Below, in pieces: positions 23,965-39,000 of a stretch of 64,000 nucleotides of DNA. The notes under the pieces were generated by a model. The model was not told the DNA's origin. It did no database searches and saw only the letters and a program-made list of their open reading frames with translations. Made by a program: the position numbers and the translations under genes. Every line of letters starts with the position of its first letter. The first letter of the stretch is position 1. Source of the stretch: Psoroptes ovis (Eukaryota > Arthropoda > Arachnida > Sarcoptiformes > Psoroptidae); NCBI GenBank assembly GCA_002943765.1, contig PQWQ01000009.1, forward strand, positions 124,001 to 188,000, read 5' to 3'.

Positions 23965-25105
23965 ATTATTTTAGATTGTATCGTTTATGTTTGACATATA
24001 ATTGGATTTTTTCGTTTTGTTTCATTTCATATGTTTAGATTCAATATAATAATTGTTTATATAAGAATTGTGTCTTTGTATGCGTGCATGTATTCATGTA
24101 TTGTGTATATTTGCGTGAATTATTCAACCATTAAACACACAATAAAAATAAATCAATCACGATGATTATGTTTAAATTGTGTGATTCATTGTAATTATTA
24201 TACGACCGTATACATTTATTTTTGTTTTCAAATTGATGTTTCAATTTTTTTTCCTTTTTTTGAAAAGAAGAAAATAATTTGAGAATTGAAATCAATTCTT
24301 TGGTTGAATGAAAATTCATGAATAATGATTATTATATAATTAAAAAATCATTAAATTCAATATTTGAATGAATAAGTTTAGCATAATTATATTATTATCA
24401 TTATTATTATTATTTTGAAAAGACAAAATTTATTCGAATAATTACAATGAAAAATACATACAAATTTTACTCTGTAATTCTATATATAAATTCATGAATT
24501 ACATGATAAAAATAGTAATAAAGACAACAACAATCAAAGAAGAAAAATATATAATTGCATCAAATAGTAATCAAGGGTGATTTTATTATTATCATCATTA
24601 CTATTATCATTATTATTACTGTTGATTATGATGATGATGATGATGATAATATGAATTCACAATTACTATTTTTAAATATACTTCTCTAAGTATATATGTA
24701 ACTATTAAAGTGGATTAAATTAGATTATATTTGTTTCGTTTCATTTTTGTTTTTCATTTATTTATTTTCATTTGTATTTTGTAATGATGTATTTATTGTT
24801 GCATGTATTCACTTCAGTTAAAATATGTATGATGTGTTTTCATTCATGTGTGTTTGTGTACAATATGATGATAAACTTGATGTGTAATGATAATAATAAA
24901 AAAAAATATTGAAAGTAAAGTAGTTTTTTGGATAAAAATTTTTGAATTTGATTTCAAATCATTGTATTATTCATTATCATATGAATGATGTTTGTTGAAA
25001 TGTAATGAAATTGTTCATTTGTTGAGTTTGATTGAATTTTTTATTTGAAAAAATTTGAATAAAATTCAAATTTTCTTTATTTCCAAGATTTTGATCATCA
25101 AACAT

Positions 25106-25106
<1 letters not shown>

Positions 25107-25160
<54 letters not shown>
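25107..25160. repeat. (CA)27 microsatellite
   Basis: 54 bases of perfect CA repeat, the longest perfect dinucleotide array in the window. Confidence 0.95.
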
Positions 25161-25162
<2 letters not shown>

Positions 25163-28100
25163 GAATATTGGTAATAATTCAATAAACAATCAATCAATTA
25201 TGGTTGAATAATTCTTTTTTTTTCGTACGAATTCATTTGTTTTCGATGAATTTTTCAATGGAAAAAAAACTTGAAAATAGAATAGAAAATTGCTTATTTC
25301 TTCATTTCTTGAATTTTTGTTTTCGGAATTAATGCAGTGAAAACAACATTTTTGATTTTGAGTGTATTTCATCATAATAATAAATTAATATTTCAAGTTT
25401 TTTTTTTTGAATTTATTTGAAAGATAGATTTGATAACATATTCATTTTTTTTCCTTTTGGCAAATATTTTTTTTTTTTGTTGATTCAAATACAACTACAC
25501 GGTAATCACTTACACACACGCGAATGTGTTTTCAGATCAAAATTGAATTGATTGATGGATAATTTGGTTCAATGAAAAAAAAACTATTTTTCAGTGCAAA
25601 AAAAATGAATAATTTTCTTTTGAATTTTTCATCGAAAAAAAACTCATTGAAGATAAACGCACATATGTAATATGAAGAAAATATCATCATTACTAATCAC
25701 CCATGATATTAAGATGTTTAATGTGTTTACAGTGATGTTTCATTTATTTCTTATTTTTTTCTCTATTTTTTATCTTATTTTCGTTGATGTTTCTTGACAT
25801 ATTCTCTCTTATATTTCAATACGAAAATCAAATACCACGATTCAATTTGATTTTTGTTTGCTTTTTTCATTTTATTTCGATTCTATTCTATTTCATATCA
25901 TCATTTTGCTGTACAAGAAAAATGTTTGATACACAAATAGTGAAACACTAATTTGTGATTGGCGCCTTAAATCGAAACAAGAATGAATAATAGAAAAAAA
26001 AAATACTGACGGCGACATCATTGAATGAAGCAACAATAATAATAATTTCATGAATATATAATAATTTTGATGAATAAAAATTTTTTGTGTAACGGATGGA
26101 TAGCGAATAATGAATGAAAAGGTAGAAACCGAAAGCAATGAGAAATAAAGATGAAGAGAGCAACAGAGTAAATTGTGAAATATTTGAAATATTAATCAAA
26201 GAACCGAACAGAGAAAAAAAATTCATATATATCATCATCATCATCATCAACACTATCATACACTGTGAATGAATTATTCGTTTTTTTCTCTTGTTCACAG
26301 AATCAAATTTTTAAATGAAATGAAATCGGTAAAAGAAAATGAAAGTAGAATGAAAAATTTTCGATTTCATCCAACTTTCGAATTTATCATTTCTCGTTGA
26401 ATTCCCACATACACACACAATTTAAATGAACAGAATTCAAAAAAAATTCTTCGTAGAATTTACTTTTTTTTTCACCCAACAATTTCATTCATTTCTCTCT
26501 GTTGATTTGAAAATGTTCAAATATTGAAATACCGATGGAAATTTTTTTTATCTGAAAAATTTAATATATTAAATATCACAATATATACTAGCACACACAC
26601 ACACACACACGCATATATCAGACAATCAACCACAATTGTCTCCTTGTACAATTTATATATATTCATGTCTCTGTGTTTTTTGCCTGTGTATATGATATTA
26701 ATCAGATGTGTCTATGTTAGCATATATCTCTATCTATTCACGGATATATTTTGTACATTTAGATATATATTTTCAAACATTAAACGTGCATGTATGTGTG
26801 TTTCAAACAAAATAGTAATATACGTACATGTAAAAAATTTCAGATAGAATGAATATGAAAATATATTTTTTTTCTATTGAATTCAAGCAACAAACAAATG
26901 ATTGAAATTCGTAAAAAATTGAAAATTGAAAATGAAATAATTTCAAATGTGAACGTGGAATATAAGATAATTTTATCTTATCACACAGTATTATATAATA
27001 TGAGAATATGATAATAAAATGAAAATGAAATAATTCTAAATTTGATATTATTTGATCCACATGAAAATTCTTTACTTTTATCATTATTCAAACTGAATTA
27101 GTGGGCGCCGGCGCCAAAATTCAAAAAAATTATATTCTGGACATGAATATTTTCTTTTCCGATAGCATCATCATCATCATCATCATATATTCAATACAAA
27201 CATCCACGAACATATAACGAATAAATAGTGAAGAAAATAAATGAAATAGGAAACAGATGATGTGTGTCTATGTGTATTCATTCATTTACAGTATATTTTC
27301 AGTATTTGCAGTTTATGATGATGATTGGTGAAAATAATTGTGTTTATATGTGCGTGCGGAGTATGCCTGTAAATAAATAAATAAATAAAAATATATCCGT
27401 TCAAACATACAAACATACACACATGCCAAGCACACCTTGTCTGAGATTGCATTTCGAATGCAACATAAGAAATGAGAAGAATAAGACTGAATACAAAAAG
27501 CAAACGAATAAGTTCATATTCATTCATCTATTCGTTTATATTTTCGCATTTGTTATCAATTCGTATATATATATTCGACAAACATATACACAATTGTACA
27601 ACAACATGTATTAAACATCCCATTAAAATGAAAGAAAAAAAAATGAAATAAGAAATGGGGAATACAAGAAAATGAACAACACAAAATCAACGAATACGAA
27701 TTGAAAAAGAAAAAACGAATCAAATTTCTTTTTGATAATAAAAATAATAATAATAATGATAATAATGCAAAAATCTTATTTATTTATTTTATTTTTTGCT
27801 TCATTTTTTTTATTTGATAATTTTGTATTTGTTAACAGCAAATAATAATAATCATTTTCAATATCTCTCTTTTTCTATGGTTAGATAATATATGAATTGA
27901 ATTGAATTTTTTTTTTATTTTTTCAAGAATTGTTTGAATTCTAAATCTTGAAATTTTTTTCAATTCTCGTTTTTTTTTATTGTAATGAACGATTTGAGTG
28001 GGAATTTCGTATGTTTTTCATTTTTTCATTTCGGGCAAAACAACAAAATGGTGGTGAAAAAAAAAATCTTTTGGAATTTATTCTCTCTTTTAATTCCAGG

Positions 28101-29610
28101 CCATTTTTTTATTCATTCATTCATTCTTTTTTCGAAGAAATAAATGATGAAAAATTTATTTAAAAAAAAAAAATGAAAATAAATATTTCAAGGAAGAAAA
28201 TAAAATTTTCTTTTAATTTTTCCTTAATTTTTTTTCAAAGAAATATATTCTTATATTTCATATGTAAATATTATTCTTTGAAATATTCTTTTTTTTGTTT
28301 CTCATAAATTTTCATTTTTCTTCGCGGAAAAAAATATATAATTTCATGCGAATTCTTGTTTTTTGAATCAATGAATATTCACTGATAACGATTTTTCAGA
28401 TTTCTTCTGTTCCATATTTTTAAATAATTGAATGAATTTTTTTCTCTCATTTTTTTTGAATTTTCCATTTTTTACTTGTTTATTTTGTTTTTAAATTTGT
28501 TTCCATTCAATGCATTCATCCAATTCATATAAAAAGGGTTAACAAAGAAAGAAAGCGATAGACAAAAAGGAGAGAGAAGGTAGAGTGAAATGAATTGTAA
28601 AAATAAATAAATGAATAAATTGGAAGAATAAACGCATACAAACGCATAGAACAAAACAAATAACAGTGTTACGTTTATTTTATTTTCGTTTTCTCTAATT
28701 TTTTTTCTCTGTTAACCTGATCGTAAAATTTGTACCAAAATGCAATGATGTGTTAGCTAGTACCTAGCAAGAAGAAAACCTTTCCCAGACTTTTGAGGAT
28801 ATAAAATGAATGAAAAAATGAAATATTCAATTTTTATATCAAAAAAAAAAGATTTAAAGAATTTCGTTCCGAAAAAAGAAAATGTAAAGATTTCAAGTTT
28901 TCCAATTGGTAATTTGTAATAAATTTTCAATGCATACAAGTTTTAATAAAAATAATGATTATAATCATACACACGAACATGGTACATGCAATGAATGTGT
29001 GTATGTGTGTGTGTGTGTGTGTGTGAGTGTGTTGTGCAACATTTACCAAAAATAAAGAAAAAAAAATGTTCTCTGAAAAGTTTTCAACTTATTTTTACTT
29101 TTTCATTCAATTTTCTTCGATTAATTATTCACTGGAATGTAATTTATATTTTTCCATATAAAAATAGAGATAGAGAAAAAAAAATGAAAAACTTTTTTTT
29201 TCACCAAAAGAAATCGAAAAAAAAATCTTGAAGAAAATGAAAAACATTCACATTCATTAATATTTAAATGTAATGAAAAACGAAAATGAAACTGATTGAA
29301 TCGATTCGAAAATTTCTGAAAATTGAATCAATCAAAAACGATTAATTTTTGTCTGTTTCACATAGAACATACATACATACATCTTCTTCTCCTTCTTATT
29401 ATTATTAATTAATCAATTCTATTTATTTATTTATTTATTTACATCGATTATATGCATTGATAACAATACTTGTATCCTTTGCATCATTATTTGATTTGTT
29501 CAAAAAAAAATTTTGGCAAATGATTCAGAAAAAGTCTTAGAATGAGTAGAGTAGAATATATGGAAGATATTGCATCTTTTTCTTTTCTCCTTTTCGAAAA
29601 TTGAATGTTT

Positions 29611-29695
29611 GATTCAGTCAATTGTTTCATTGAGCCCTGAATATATTCATTTTTCTTCTTCTTTTAAATTAATGAAACAATTGATTCGCTGAATC
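29611..29695. repeat. Long imperfect hairpin, precursor-microRNA-like
   Basis: The arm at 29611-29631 pairs with 29671-29695 over 21 base pairs (7 plus 14) with a single 4-base bulge in the 3' arm; the loop is 39 bases. Arm length and a single bulge resemble an animal microRNA precursor, but neither arm matches a mature microRNA I know and the stem does not extend beyond the arms. Function is unknown. Confidence 0.4.
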
Positions 29696-30996
29696 TAGGA
29701 TTTTATTTTTGTTTATCAATGAAATTATAATTCATTTATTTATTCATTCATTTTAATTAATTACCTGCATTAACAGCAGGCACATAGATGTTTGCTCATG
29801 AATAAATGTATTCAATTCATTTCATTATTATTCTTATTATCATAAATTGAACATCTCTTTTGTATTCTCTGCTCATGGCAATAATTATTCGTGAATTCTA
29901 TTTGTTTTATTCAATCTTAATTTCAAATTTCGTTTAGCATTTTAGCAAAAAAAATAAATAAATAAATAAATAAATTGGATTAAGGTAAAAATTTATTTAT
30001 TTTGTGCTGTTGCTGTGAAGAACATTGTTTGAATTGCAAATGTTTATCATCATTTTTGTTTTGGAAAACCTTGCAATTAGTTAATTCTGTTATTGAAGAA
30101 AAAAATTTTCGTATTTCTTAATAATAATGAGTAATAATAATCAAAAATTCTTAATTCAATCGATTCAATTGATCGATTGATTTTTTTTTCGCTGAAATTT
30201 TCCTATTTTTCATCGGAAAAATAAGAGGAAAAAAATAATTAATTTTCATTGATCATTATTGAAATTCATGCACTCATTCTGTATTGCTTTTTTCTAGTTT
30301 TATCCTTAATTTTCAATGTGAAAAATAGAAAATAAAATTTTCTTTAATGAATATCTTTTATTTTAATAATAGTCCTACAATTATTTTTGCAGCTAAACAC
30401 ACAAATACGTATATCATTCATTAATAATATCATTATTATTATTTTTTTTCGTATTTTAATAATATGAATATTATGAAAAATAAAATAAAAAATAAAAATA
30501 ATAAATAATAATCCACTTGAATTGTTATTTAGACACGAATTTTTGGTTCCTTTTCGCTTTTGTCCTTATTGTCCTTATTATTAGTATTAATATTATTGCC
30601 ATCATTCACCAGTATTATTATATCGTAACAACAACGTTCGTTTATATTCGTGTGTGTTAGTGTTTTAGTATTTCCGAAAAAATATTTATATATTTGCAAA
30701 ATTATTGTTATTATTATTTTCAAATTTGTATCTAATTTAGTTTTTGATCGAATGATTTTTTTTTTATTTTGCATTCATTCATTCATTCATTCATTCATCC
30801 AATTTTCTGGTGATTGTTCATTTGTTTATGTTGTTCAAATAATAATAATCGAAAAAAAAACTAATCATCATAAAATCATAAACCTTGAAATTGAAAATAA
30901 AGTCAAATATTAATATGTATTAACCGCCAAAGGTTTTTTATTTTTTATTTTTTCGTTGGTAATTAATTTTCCAGAAGAATGAATTAGATTGAAAAT

Positions 30997-31021
30997 ACAC
31001 ACACACACACACACACACACA
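30997..31021. repeat. (AC)12 microsatellite
   Basis: Perfect AC array of 25 bases. Confidence 0.9.
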
Positions 31022-31571
31022 TTCAGTAAATTGCCATTTTCTTTGTTTGCAAAATTTTCACACATCCAATCTATCGATCAATAAACATTTCATATATTCA
31101 TTTTTCAACAGCTAAAGAAAAATGATAATATGCACGCATATTAAGGTCATATAATGTTGAGAAAAGCAAAAAAATTATGAAAATGAATTGCGATTGATGA
31201 ATGAATGATAATAATGAAATTTTTTTCCTTTCTTCTCTGTATACTTGAACAACAACAACAACAACGCATTTAAAAAAATTTCCATTCAAAATTTCATTGT
31301 CATTGAAGCATTTGTTATTGATTGGTTGTTTATTATTATTATTCGTGAATGAATATTTGTGCACACAATTAATTTTCGAAAATTTTTTTTTTCACTGCAC
31401 ACTCATTTCACAAATTATCGCTTGCCATGTAATATTCGGTGCGTGTGTGTTCATAGATTCATATTCATATACTGATATATCTAAATCAATTTGGAGCAAT
31501 TTTGTTAATAATTACACTTTGCACACACGCACACACCAACACAACGAAATTGCTTGGCATGAATGCATGCA

Positions 31572-31596
31572 TGTGTGTGTGTGTGTGTGTGTGTGT
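31572..31596. repeat. (TG)12 microsatellite
   Basis: Perfect TG array of 25 bases about 550 bp from the opposite-orientation AC array at 30997-31021. Confidence 0.9.
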
Positions 31597-33010
31597 ATGA
31601 GCTTTAATTTTTTTTTCATCTTTCATTTGAATGCAATTATCAATTTTCATTTTTTCTTTTTCAAAATAAATTTCGAAACACACACACACATATGGTGACA
31701 CATGAAAATTCAATTCATTTTTTCCATTATTATTACTATTATTTTGCATGAATTTTTGGTCAAGTTAATAATGTATAATTCCTTTATTTTTTGTCCCTCT
31801 ATTTTTTGTCCAACCAAATGAAACTTAAATTGACCTCAATATTCCTTCTTTTTTTTTTGGAAATTTCATTTCACAATTTTTGCCATTTGTTTATTCATAA
31901 ATTTCGACTTCAAATTCATTCATTTTATGCATATTTTGCAATATTTTTTATCTTTCATTTTTTTACTCTTGATTCAATCCAATTTTTTTTCATTTTACGT
32001 TATCTTATTATCATTAATTTTGTATGTAAAAGTAAATAATTAGATTTTTTTCCATTTTTTTTTTTTTTTTTTTGATATTTTTTCACCATTTATTCTGAAT
32101 GTTGTCGACATTATCATGAAGAATTCTTATTCTTATTTTTTGACATTAGCAAAATAATTAAATTTTTTATATTTTTATTTAGTCTCCATTTTTCCTTTGA
32201 AAAAATGGAAAAATTCTCATATTTTTCTCAATTTTTTTTTGGGCCTAATACAAACATTCTTTGACTAATTACATTTTATTCAACATCAACATTCGCATAT
32301 ATTCATGTGAATTAAGTTAATTAATTTTACTGATATTTGCTGTTGTTTGTGTGTGTGAGTGTGTGGGCATTCGTAATTCTGTATAATTTCCTATGATGAA
32401 AATAATGATAAAAAACGAAAAATGAATGAATAAAAAAAAACTTTTAATTTAAATTATTACAATTTTCAATGATAATTTCAATGTATTAGATCAATTTATG
32501 TAAAAAAATGGAAATTTTCCTCTCCACTCTTTCATGACTAGTATTGTATTGTTATAACATTGACATTCTAATATTTGATCGATTTTCGATCATGCTGAAT
32601 GCTTTGTTGTTGTATTCAACAACATATTTCGTTAATAATAATGAAAATAACAGTAAACCTCTTGTGTATACACAAACACAGTGGTACAAATTCTTCAATG
32701 TTAACCAATATTTTTTTCAATATTGAATTTCAAAGTAAAACACAAAAAAATGACACAAAAATAAAATTATTTCATTTATTAAATTCTAATGGTTGAATTG
32801 TTTGATTTGAAAGAATATTTTTATTTTCTTCTCTCTTTCTCTCATCATTACATCTTTCTTTATTTTCTCTTCATTATTATTATCTTATTATTACCATTAT
32901 CATCATCATTTTTTTTTGATTAAATAATAAAAGTAGTAATAATAATGATTGGCCAACTAGTATATTTACGTATGATGAGTATGATAACAACTTTAAAGTT
33001 TTAGTTTTTC

Positions 33011-33061
33011 ATTATTATTATTATTATTCTTATTATTTGTTGTTGTTGTTGTTGTTGTTGT
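33011..33061. repeat. Compound (ATT)n/(TTG)n microsatellite
   Basis: ATT repeats at 33011-33028, a short interruption, then about eight TTG units at 33037-33061. Confidence 0.9.
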
Positions 33062-36000
33062 AATAATTGAAATTCCTATTCAAAGTAAATGAAAATCGAG
33101 AAAGTGAGTTGTCTAATTTGTTCAACTTATCAAAAGAAATCGAAATATTTGAACATAAATAAAATAAAATGAAAAAAAATATTCTCACTTGAATTGATCA
33201 ATTCATTGATCAAAAAAAGAAAAATCCTATTCATTCATTCATTCAAATTCAAATTTGTTCATTCTTTTTCATTCGAATATACATTTATATTTATTCATTT
33301 ATTTGCCATTGAAAATATACTATCAGAATGAATGAATTCATTGATTCATTTCATTCAATGATTTATTCATTGTATGAAAAATTGTGTATATTCACTTGAA
33401 ATTACATTTCAAGTTTGTCTATTTTCTTTTCGTTTTTCTCTTTCGAATGATTCAAATAATTCAACATTGAATTTCGAAGATAATGATTGAAAGTATTTCT
33501 TTTCAATCAACCAGCACAATAATGTTTTTTCAATTAAAAAAAAAAAATTTATTTTTCTTTGAAATATAAACAAATACCAATCAATAATGATAAATCAATT
33601 ACAATTACGATTTGTGTTTGTCAATTGCATTTGAAATTGCATCACATATTGCTCCATTATCACTGCAATTATTACGTAATACAGAATCGTAAATTTTCGA
33701 AATAATCAAAATGTGAATTTCGTTTGAATATCAATGTCCAAAAAAACAAAAACAAAAAGAAAAAACCAGAATCTTGCCATTATTATTTATTTATTTATTT
33801 TATTCCATTTTTTTCATTTCGATTTATTCCATACAGAATTCTTGAAAATGAAATCGAAATAAAACAATTTCAATCTATGTGGTTTCATTGATATTCTTCT
33901 TTTTCTTCTTCTTCTTTATTTTTTTATTCACATTCAAATTCTGTCATTTTATTATTATTATTATTATTCGCCTAGATCGGTCCCATCTGGAAAAATAAAA
34001 AAAAAACTTTTGCATTTATATTTAGGATTCATATACACAAACAAATAATAATAATAATTGTGAATATTTTTTTTTTCGTTATCTATTCAGATCTCTATTT
34101 TTTCTATCATCTATTTTTTACTATTGAAATAGATCATTATAATAATAATAATAATGATTTTTCAAATAGATATTATTATTATTATCCATTTGTTGTTGTT
34201 GTTGGCTGTATTTCATTTTTATTTCAATGCCAATTTTACATTGATTATCATAAATTTTATAAATTTCCATTTAAAATGCATCGAATTTCATTATTTTCAT
34301 TATTATTGTTATTATTCGTAAAAATTTCCATTTTCAAGTATTATTTATTTATTTATCTATAATTTTTCAATATTTCTATTGCTATTATCATCATCAACGA
34401 TAATCGATGAACCTCTCTTTCCATCTTGATACCACCATTAGCATTAACATTATTATTATAATCATTTTATTATGATTGTCGTTCGCTATTTTTCGTTTTT
34501 CTCTTCTTATATTTACGACCTGATAAAATTCAAAAAAATGAATTCTTTTATTGAAAAAAAATTCTTGGAAAATATTCAGAAAAATAAAATATTTTTCAAG
34601 TGTTTTTTTTCATTTTGTTTCGTACACTTTTGACCTCAAAAAAAAATCGAAGAGATGAACGAATAAATACATAAATAAATAAATAAAACAATTATTTTCA
34701 AATCAATTTTGAATGAACTTTACATTTTCTTTATATTTTATTCAATTTTATTTTTTTTCTATACAAAATTTGTTGAAACATTTTGTATATTGTTGAGAAT
34801 TGCTCCTAACGAGAGATACAGACAGACAGTGAAAAGATCAAAAATTCAATAAATAATACAATGAAATTTTCAAATGAAATTCTTTTCATTTCATTCTTTC
34901 TTTTCTTTTCTTATTTTTGAATAAATTTCAAAGAAAAATTCTGCCTGTATTTGTTAAGTACATTCAATCGATATATTTCAATTATTACTGCCAGAATACA
35001 CACACACACACACACATATGCTATTTTCTACATACATTTTAGCCAAATAAAAGCATATTTCTCTAAGGAGATTTTTTTTTAGATTCTTTAGATTTAGAAT
35101 GGTTAGAAATACGAAAGAGTTTTTTCTATTTCTTAGCAGTGTTTATGCTTTCGTGTGTATTATTATCATAAATGTCATTCGCAATTTTTTGTACCTGGCA
35201 TTCAAGACACAAATGAAAACACATAGGTAATATACATTCAAATGAAAACTAAAAATAAAGAAAAATGCCTGTCATTATTATTATATTATCATTATTAAAA
35301 TGTTATTTTGTAATAATAATAATAATGATAATAATTTATTTTCATTCGTATTGTTTTTCTACATTCTTTGAATGTTAAAAACAATAAAATTCTGAATGGA
35401 AATTAAATGAATGAATTTGTATTTTTAGAGAAAAAATTTACCTTGAAATGAAATCAAGCTAAAAATATAAAACATTTGTTAAATTTTAAGAATATGCAAC
35501 TGAATATGCACATTAAAAGATGCATTTGAATACGAATAAAAAATCTCGAACAAATATTCTATTCTAAAAACATTATCATTGATTTATTCATGATTATTAT
35601 CATTAAATTTTTTTTCTTTTTTTTCATAAATATTTAATAATATTGAATAATGTGTAATGATTTTTTTCATGCAACTTGCATGCAACAAAAACAACAACAA
35701 CGACAGCAACAGCAGCTGCACCAGCAACAACATCATCATTATTTTTGTTTATGACTTTGATTCATTTTACCTAAAAATACACCAAAAACTATGCATGGTG
35801 ATAATTAATAGTGTTTTGTGTGTGTAATATGGGTGAAATGAATTATTTTGAAACGTATGTTTTGAACCATAAAAAAAATGACCAAGAAAATTTTTATAGA
35901 TAAAATCATTTCAAAATAGATCATATTGAATCTAACGGAATTTGATGGTCGAATTCAAAAATCATAAGGCTTAAGAGTTTTTGTGTGTATTTTAGATTAT

Positions 36001-39000
36001 TTCGTATACTTTTTTTGGAATTCAATATTTTATGAATTCTAACATTTATTTATTATATTATATTCAATCTATGATATCCTGGTGAGTTGTTTGTTGTTTC
36101 TAATACGGTGTATGATGATGATGATGATGATGATGCTAAAAATATTGTGAAATATAAATTTACAATAAAAAAAAGAATAACTCAATAATATTGGATTTTA
36201 AATGTCGAATATCTTTGACACGATATTCCTGCAATTACACAACCAATAATGAAGCATCATATAGATACATGCCAACACAAATACAAAAAGCACATGCTTT
36301 CGAAATATAAACCTTTTTCCAGCAGAAATTAAATGTATATTCACACAAATTTAATCATTAAAAACTATTAAATAAATATTTTTTTTTTTCGTCAGAATCA
36401 GTATTATCATCATCTTTTTTCTTACTATACTCTCTCATTCATTCGCAAATATATTAAATTAAAGACATTGTTCACTTTCAGTTTTATTATTATTATATGT
36501 GAAAATTCTCATATATAAATTAAGCAGCTATGATAATAATATTGCTTTTAATGATGATTATAATAATATTGACAACATTTTCCTGTTTATTTTCATTTAT
36601 TTAGTTTGTTTATTTATTCGTTTTTTTTTCTCATTTCATTTTCAAAATAATAATATAAATCAAAATTAAATCAAATAAAAGTTTTTTTTTCTCTCATTCA
36701 TTTTATCATCCGCAATAATTCTGTAAGAATTTTTCGTTCATTCATTTTCATTTCCAATAATAACATCAATATATGTTCGTTATTTTGCCGTTCATAATCT
36801 ATTTTATATCATTTGAAATATACAAGTGAAAATGATGGTGGAATGGAAGTAAAAAAAATACTAAAATCCATCATGAAGAAAAGATTTAAATCATAGCAAT
36901 AATAATCATATGTTTAAAAATAAAACAAAAAGTTTTCGATACGATTCGAAATTCTCGTTTTCAAAATAGAAACAGAAAACATGTATCAACATTCTCATAT
37001 TGATTTTGACTGGAAAATTTATTTTATTTTATTTATTCGCTATTATTTTCGATGTTTTTTCAAATTAATCTTTATTTTGATTTATTAACATTATCATTAT
37101 TATTTTCGTTGTTCATGATACTCGCTGTTGCTGATGTTCATAAGCTATTCGAATACATTGACATGTAATTAATAATTTTGCATAGATTTATTATTATTTT
37201 TATCATAATGATTATTATTCATTATTTATTGATATTGATGAATTGAAATTATTCATTAAAAAATGAGTAAAATTACAACCATAGTAAATGTGCATAGAAT
37301 TTCATATTTTTCACATAATTTTTTCTAAAAAAAACCTTTAATTATTCGTTTCGATTCGTTTTAATTTCAAGCCAAAATATTTCACCATTATTTTCGATTA
37401 TTTTTATTTTTTGTTCACTTTCGAATATTATCGTTTTTAATAGTCTAAAAAATTGATAAATATTCATGTTGTAAAGGTAATATAAAGGTAAAATGAAAAT
37501 ATTAAAATTTGAAATATTACCTTGATTAAAATGAAAATGGTGGAAAAATGGTGGAAATTTCATTGCATTTTCATTGCAATTTCTTCATATTATTTTCATT
37601 TGATTGATGACAATAAATATATTTTTTTTAAAAAAATATGTATTTAAGACTCCGCTATTATTTGTATTATTATTTTGTTGTATTAATGTTTTTTTCGAGA
37701 CATGAATCATACAGTTATTTTTTTCTGTTCGTTTGTTTGGTGTCTGCCTGTCTTTCATATTATTATTTTTTGCGTGTATATGTTTTTGCTTTTTATATAA
37801 ATGAATGATATTTATTATGATATAATATTCTGGGAAATGAAGAATATAATTCATATAATGAAGAAATAAACTACGAAAAAAAAATTAAAGAACCGGTAAT
37901 ATTTATTTTTTTTTTTTACCATTAAAATACATCAATATTTATGTGCCATTTCATTATAATTTCAGAAGAAATATATTAACTTGAACATATGCCATTTTAT
38001 TCGGTTGTGTAGTGAAAATTTTCAAAAAATTTTTCCATTCATTCTCACTTCATTAGCATCTGTTTTTTCTTATTTTTTATTTTTTTTCCATATGCAAAAA
38101 TTGATAAGATTCATGTATGAAAGAGAATTTTTGAAGAAAAAAAACCCTTTCAAAAGTCGATCGATCATCCATTGAATTTAGTCGATGGTTTTAAGCGAAA
38201 GAAATACTTATAAATATTCACAATTTATTGATTCAATCAATTATAATTGAGAAATTTCATTCATTTTTTTTTCTCATTTCATTCCACTCGATCCATAATT
38301 TTTATGTCTTGTCAACCTTCTCCCTTCAAATTTTGTCAAAAGACTTTAAGTTTCGATGTTTCAAGTGGAGTTGAAATTTCATTTTCATAATTTCTTAACC
38401 CAAATAACACTCAAATCAAAACCAAAATCGATTGATCATCTTGGTTTTGTCATTAGGTTTATGGTTTTTTCTTTTCATTCACATTTTTGGTGTTGATCAA
38501 TTATTGTGAACTGAAAAAATATGAATTGGAATGAAACTCCAAAATATTCCAAAAAAAAAAGTTCAAATTATTTCTAATGAGATCATCCAAACCACATGCA
38601 ACACATTCATATTTCATTGTACGTGAATGAACATACAACATTTGAATATTCAAAATTATTATACCATTATTATGATCATGATTAGTGAAATTACGTGACT
38701 TTTCATCTTTCTCACTATTTTTTGTTTTCTGAATTCATTCATTCATTATTATATTCAATATTTCATTCATTAATTCATTTTCATTCATTTTTTTTTCTTC
38801 GTATTCAGTTGCTTTCCTCTTTTCTCGCCATTTTCTAACCATATTTCATATTTATATTTTTCTCTGTCAATTTTTACATCTTATACCAACCAAAAAAATC
38901 AAAAGGAAAAAAAAACAAATCAGACATTACATTTGTCTTTATTTGTTATTTCACTATTTTTCCCTTTTTATTGATGATGTTTTTGTTTGTTTGTTGTGTG

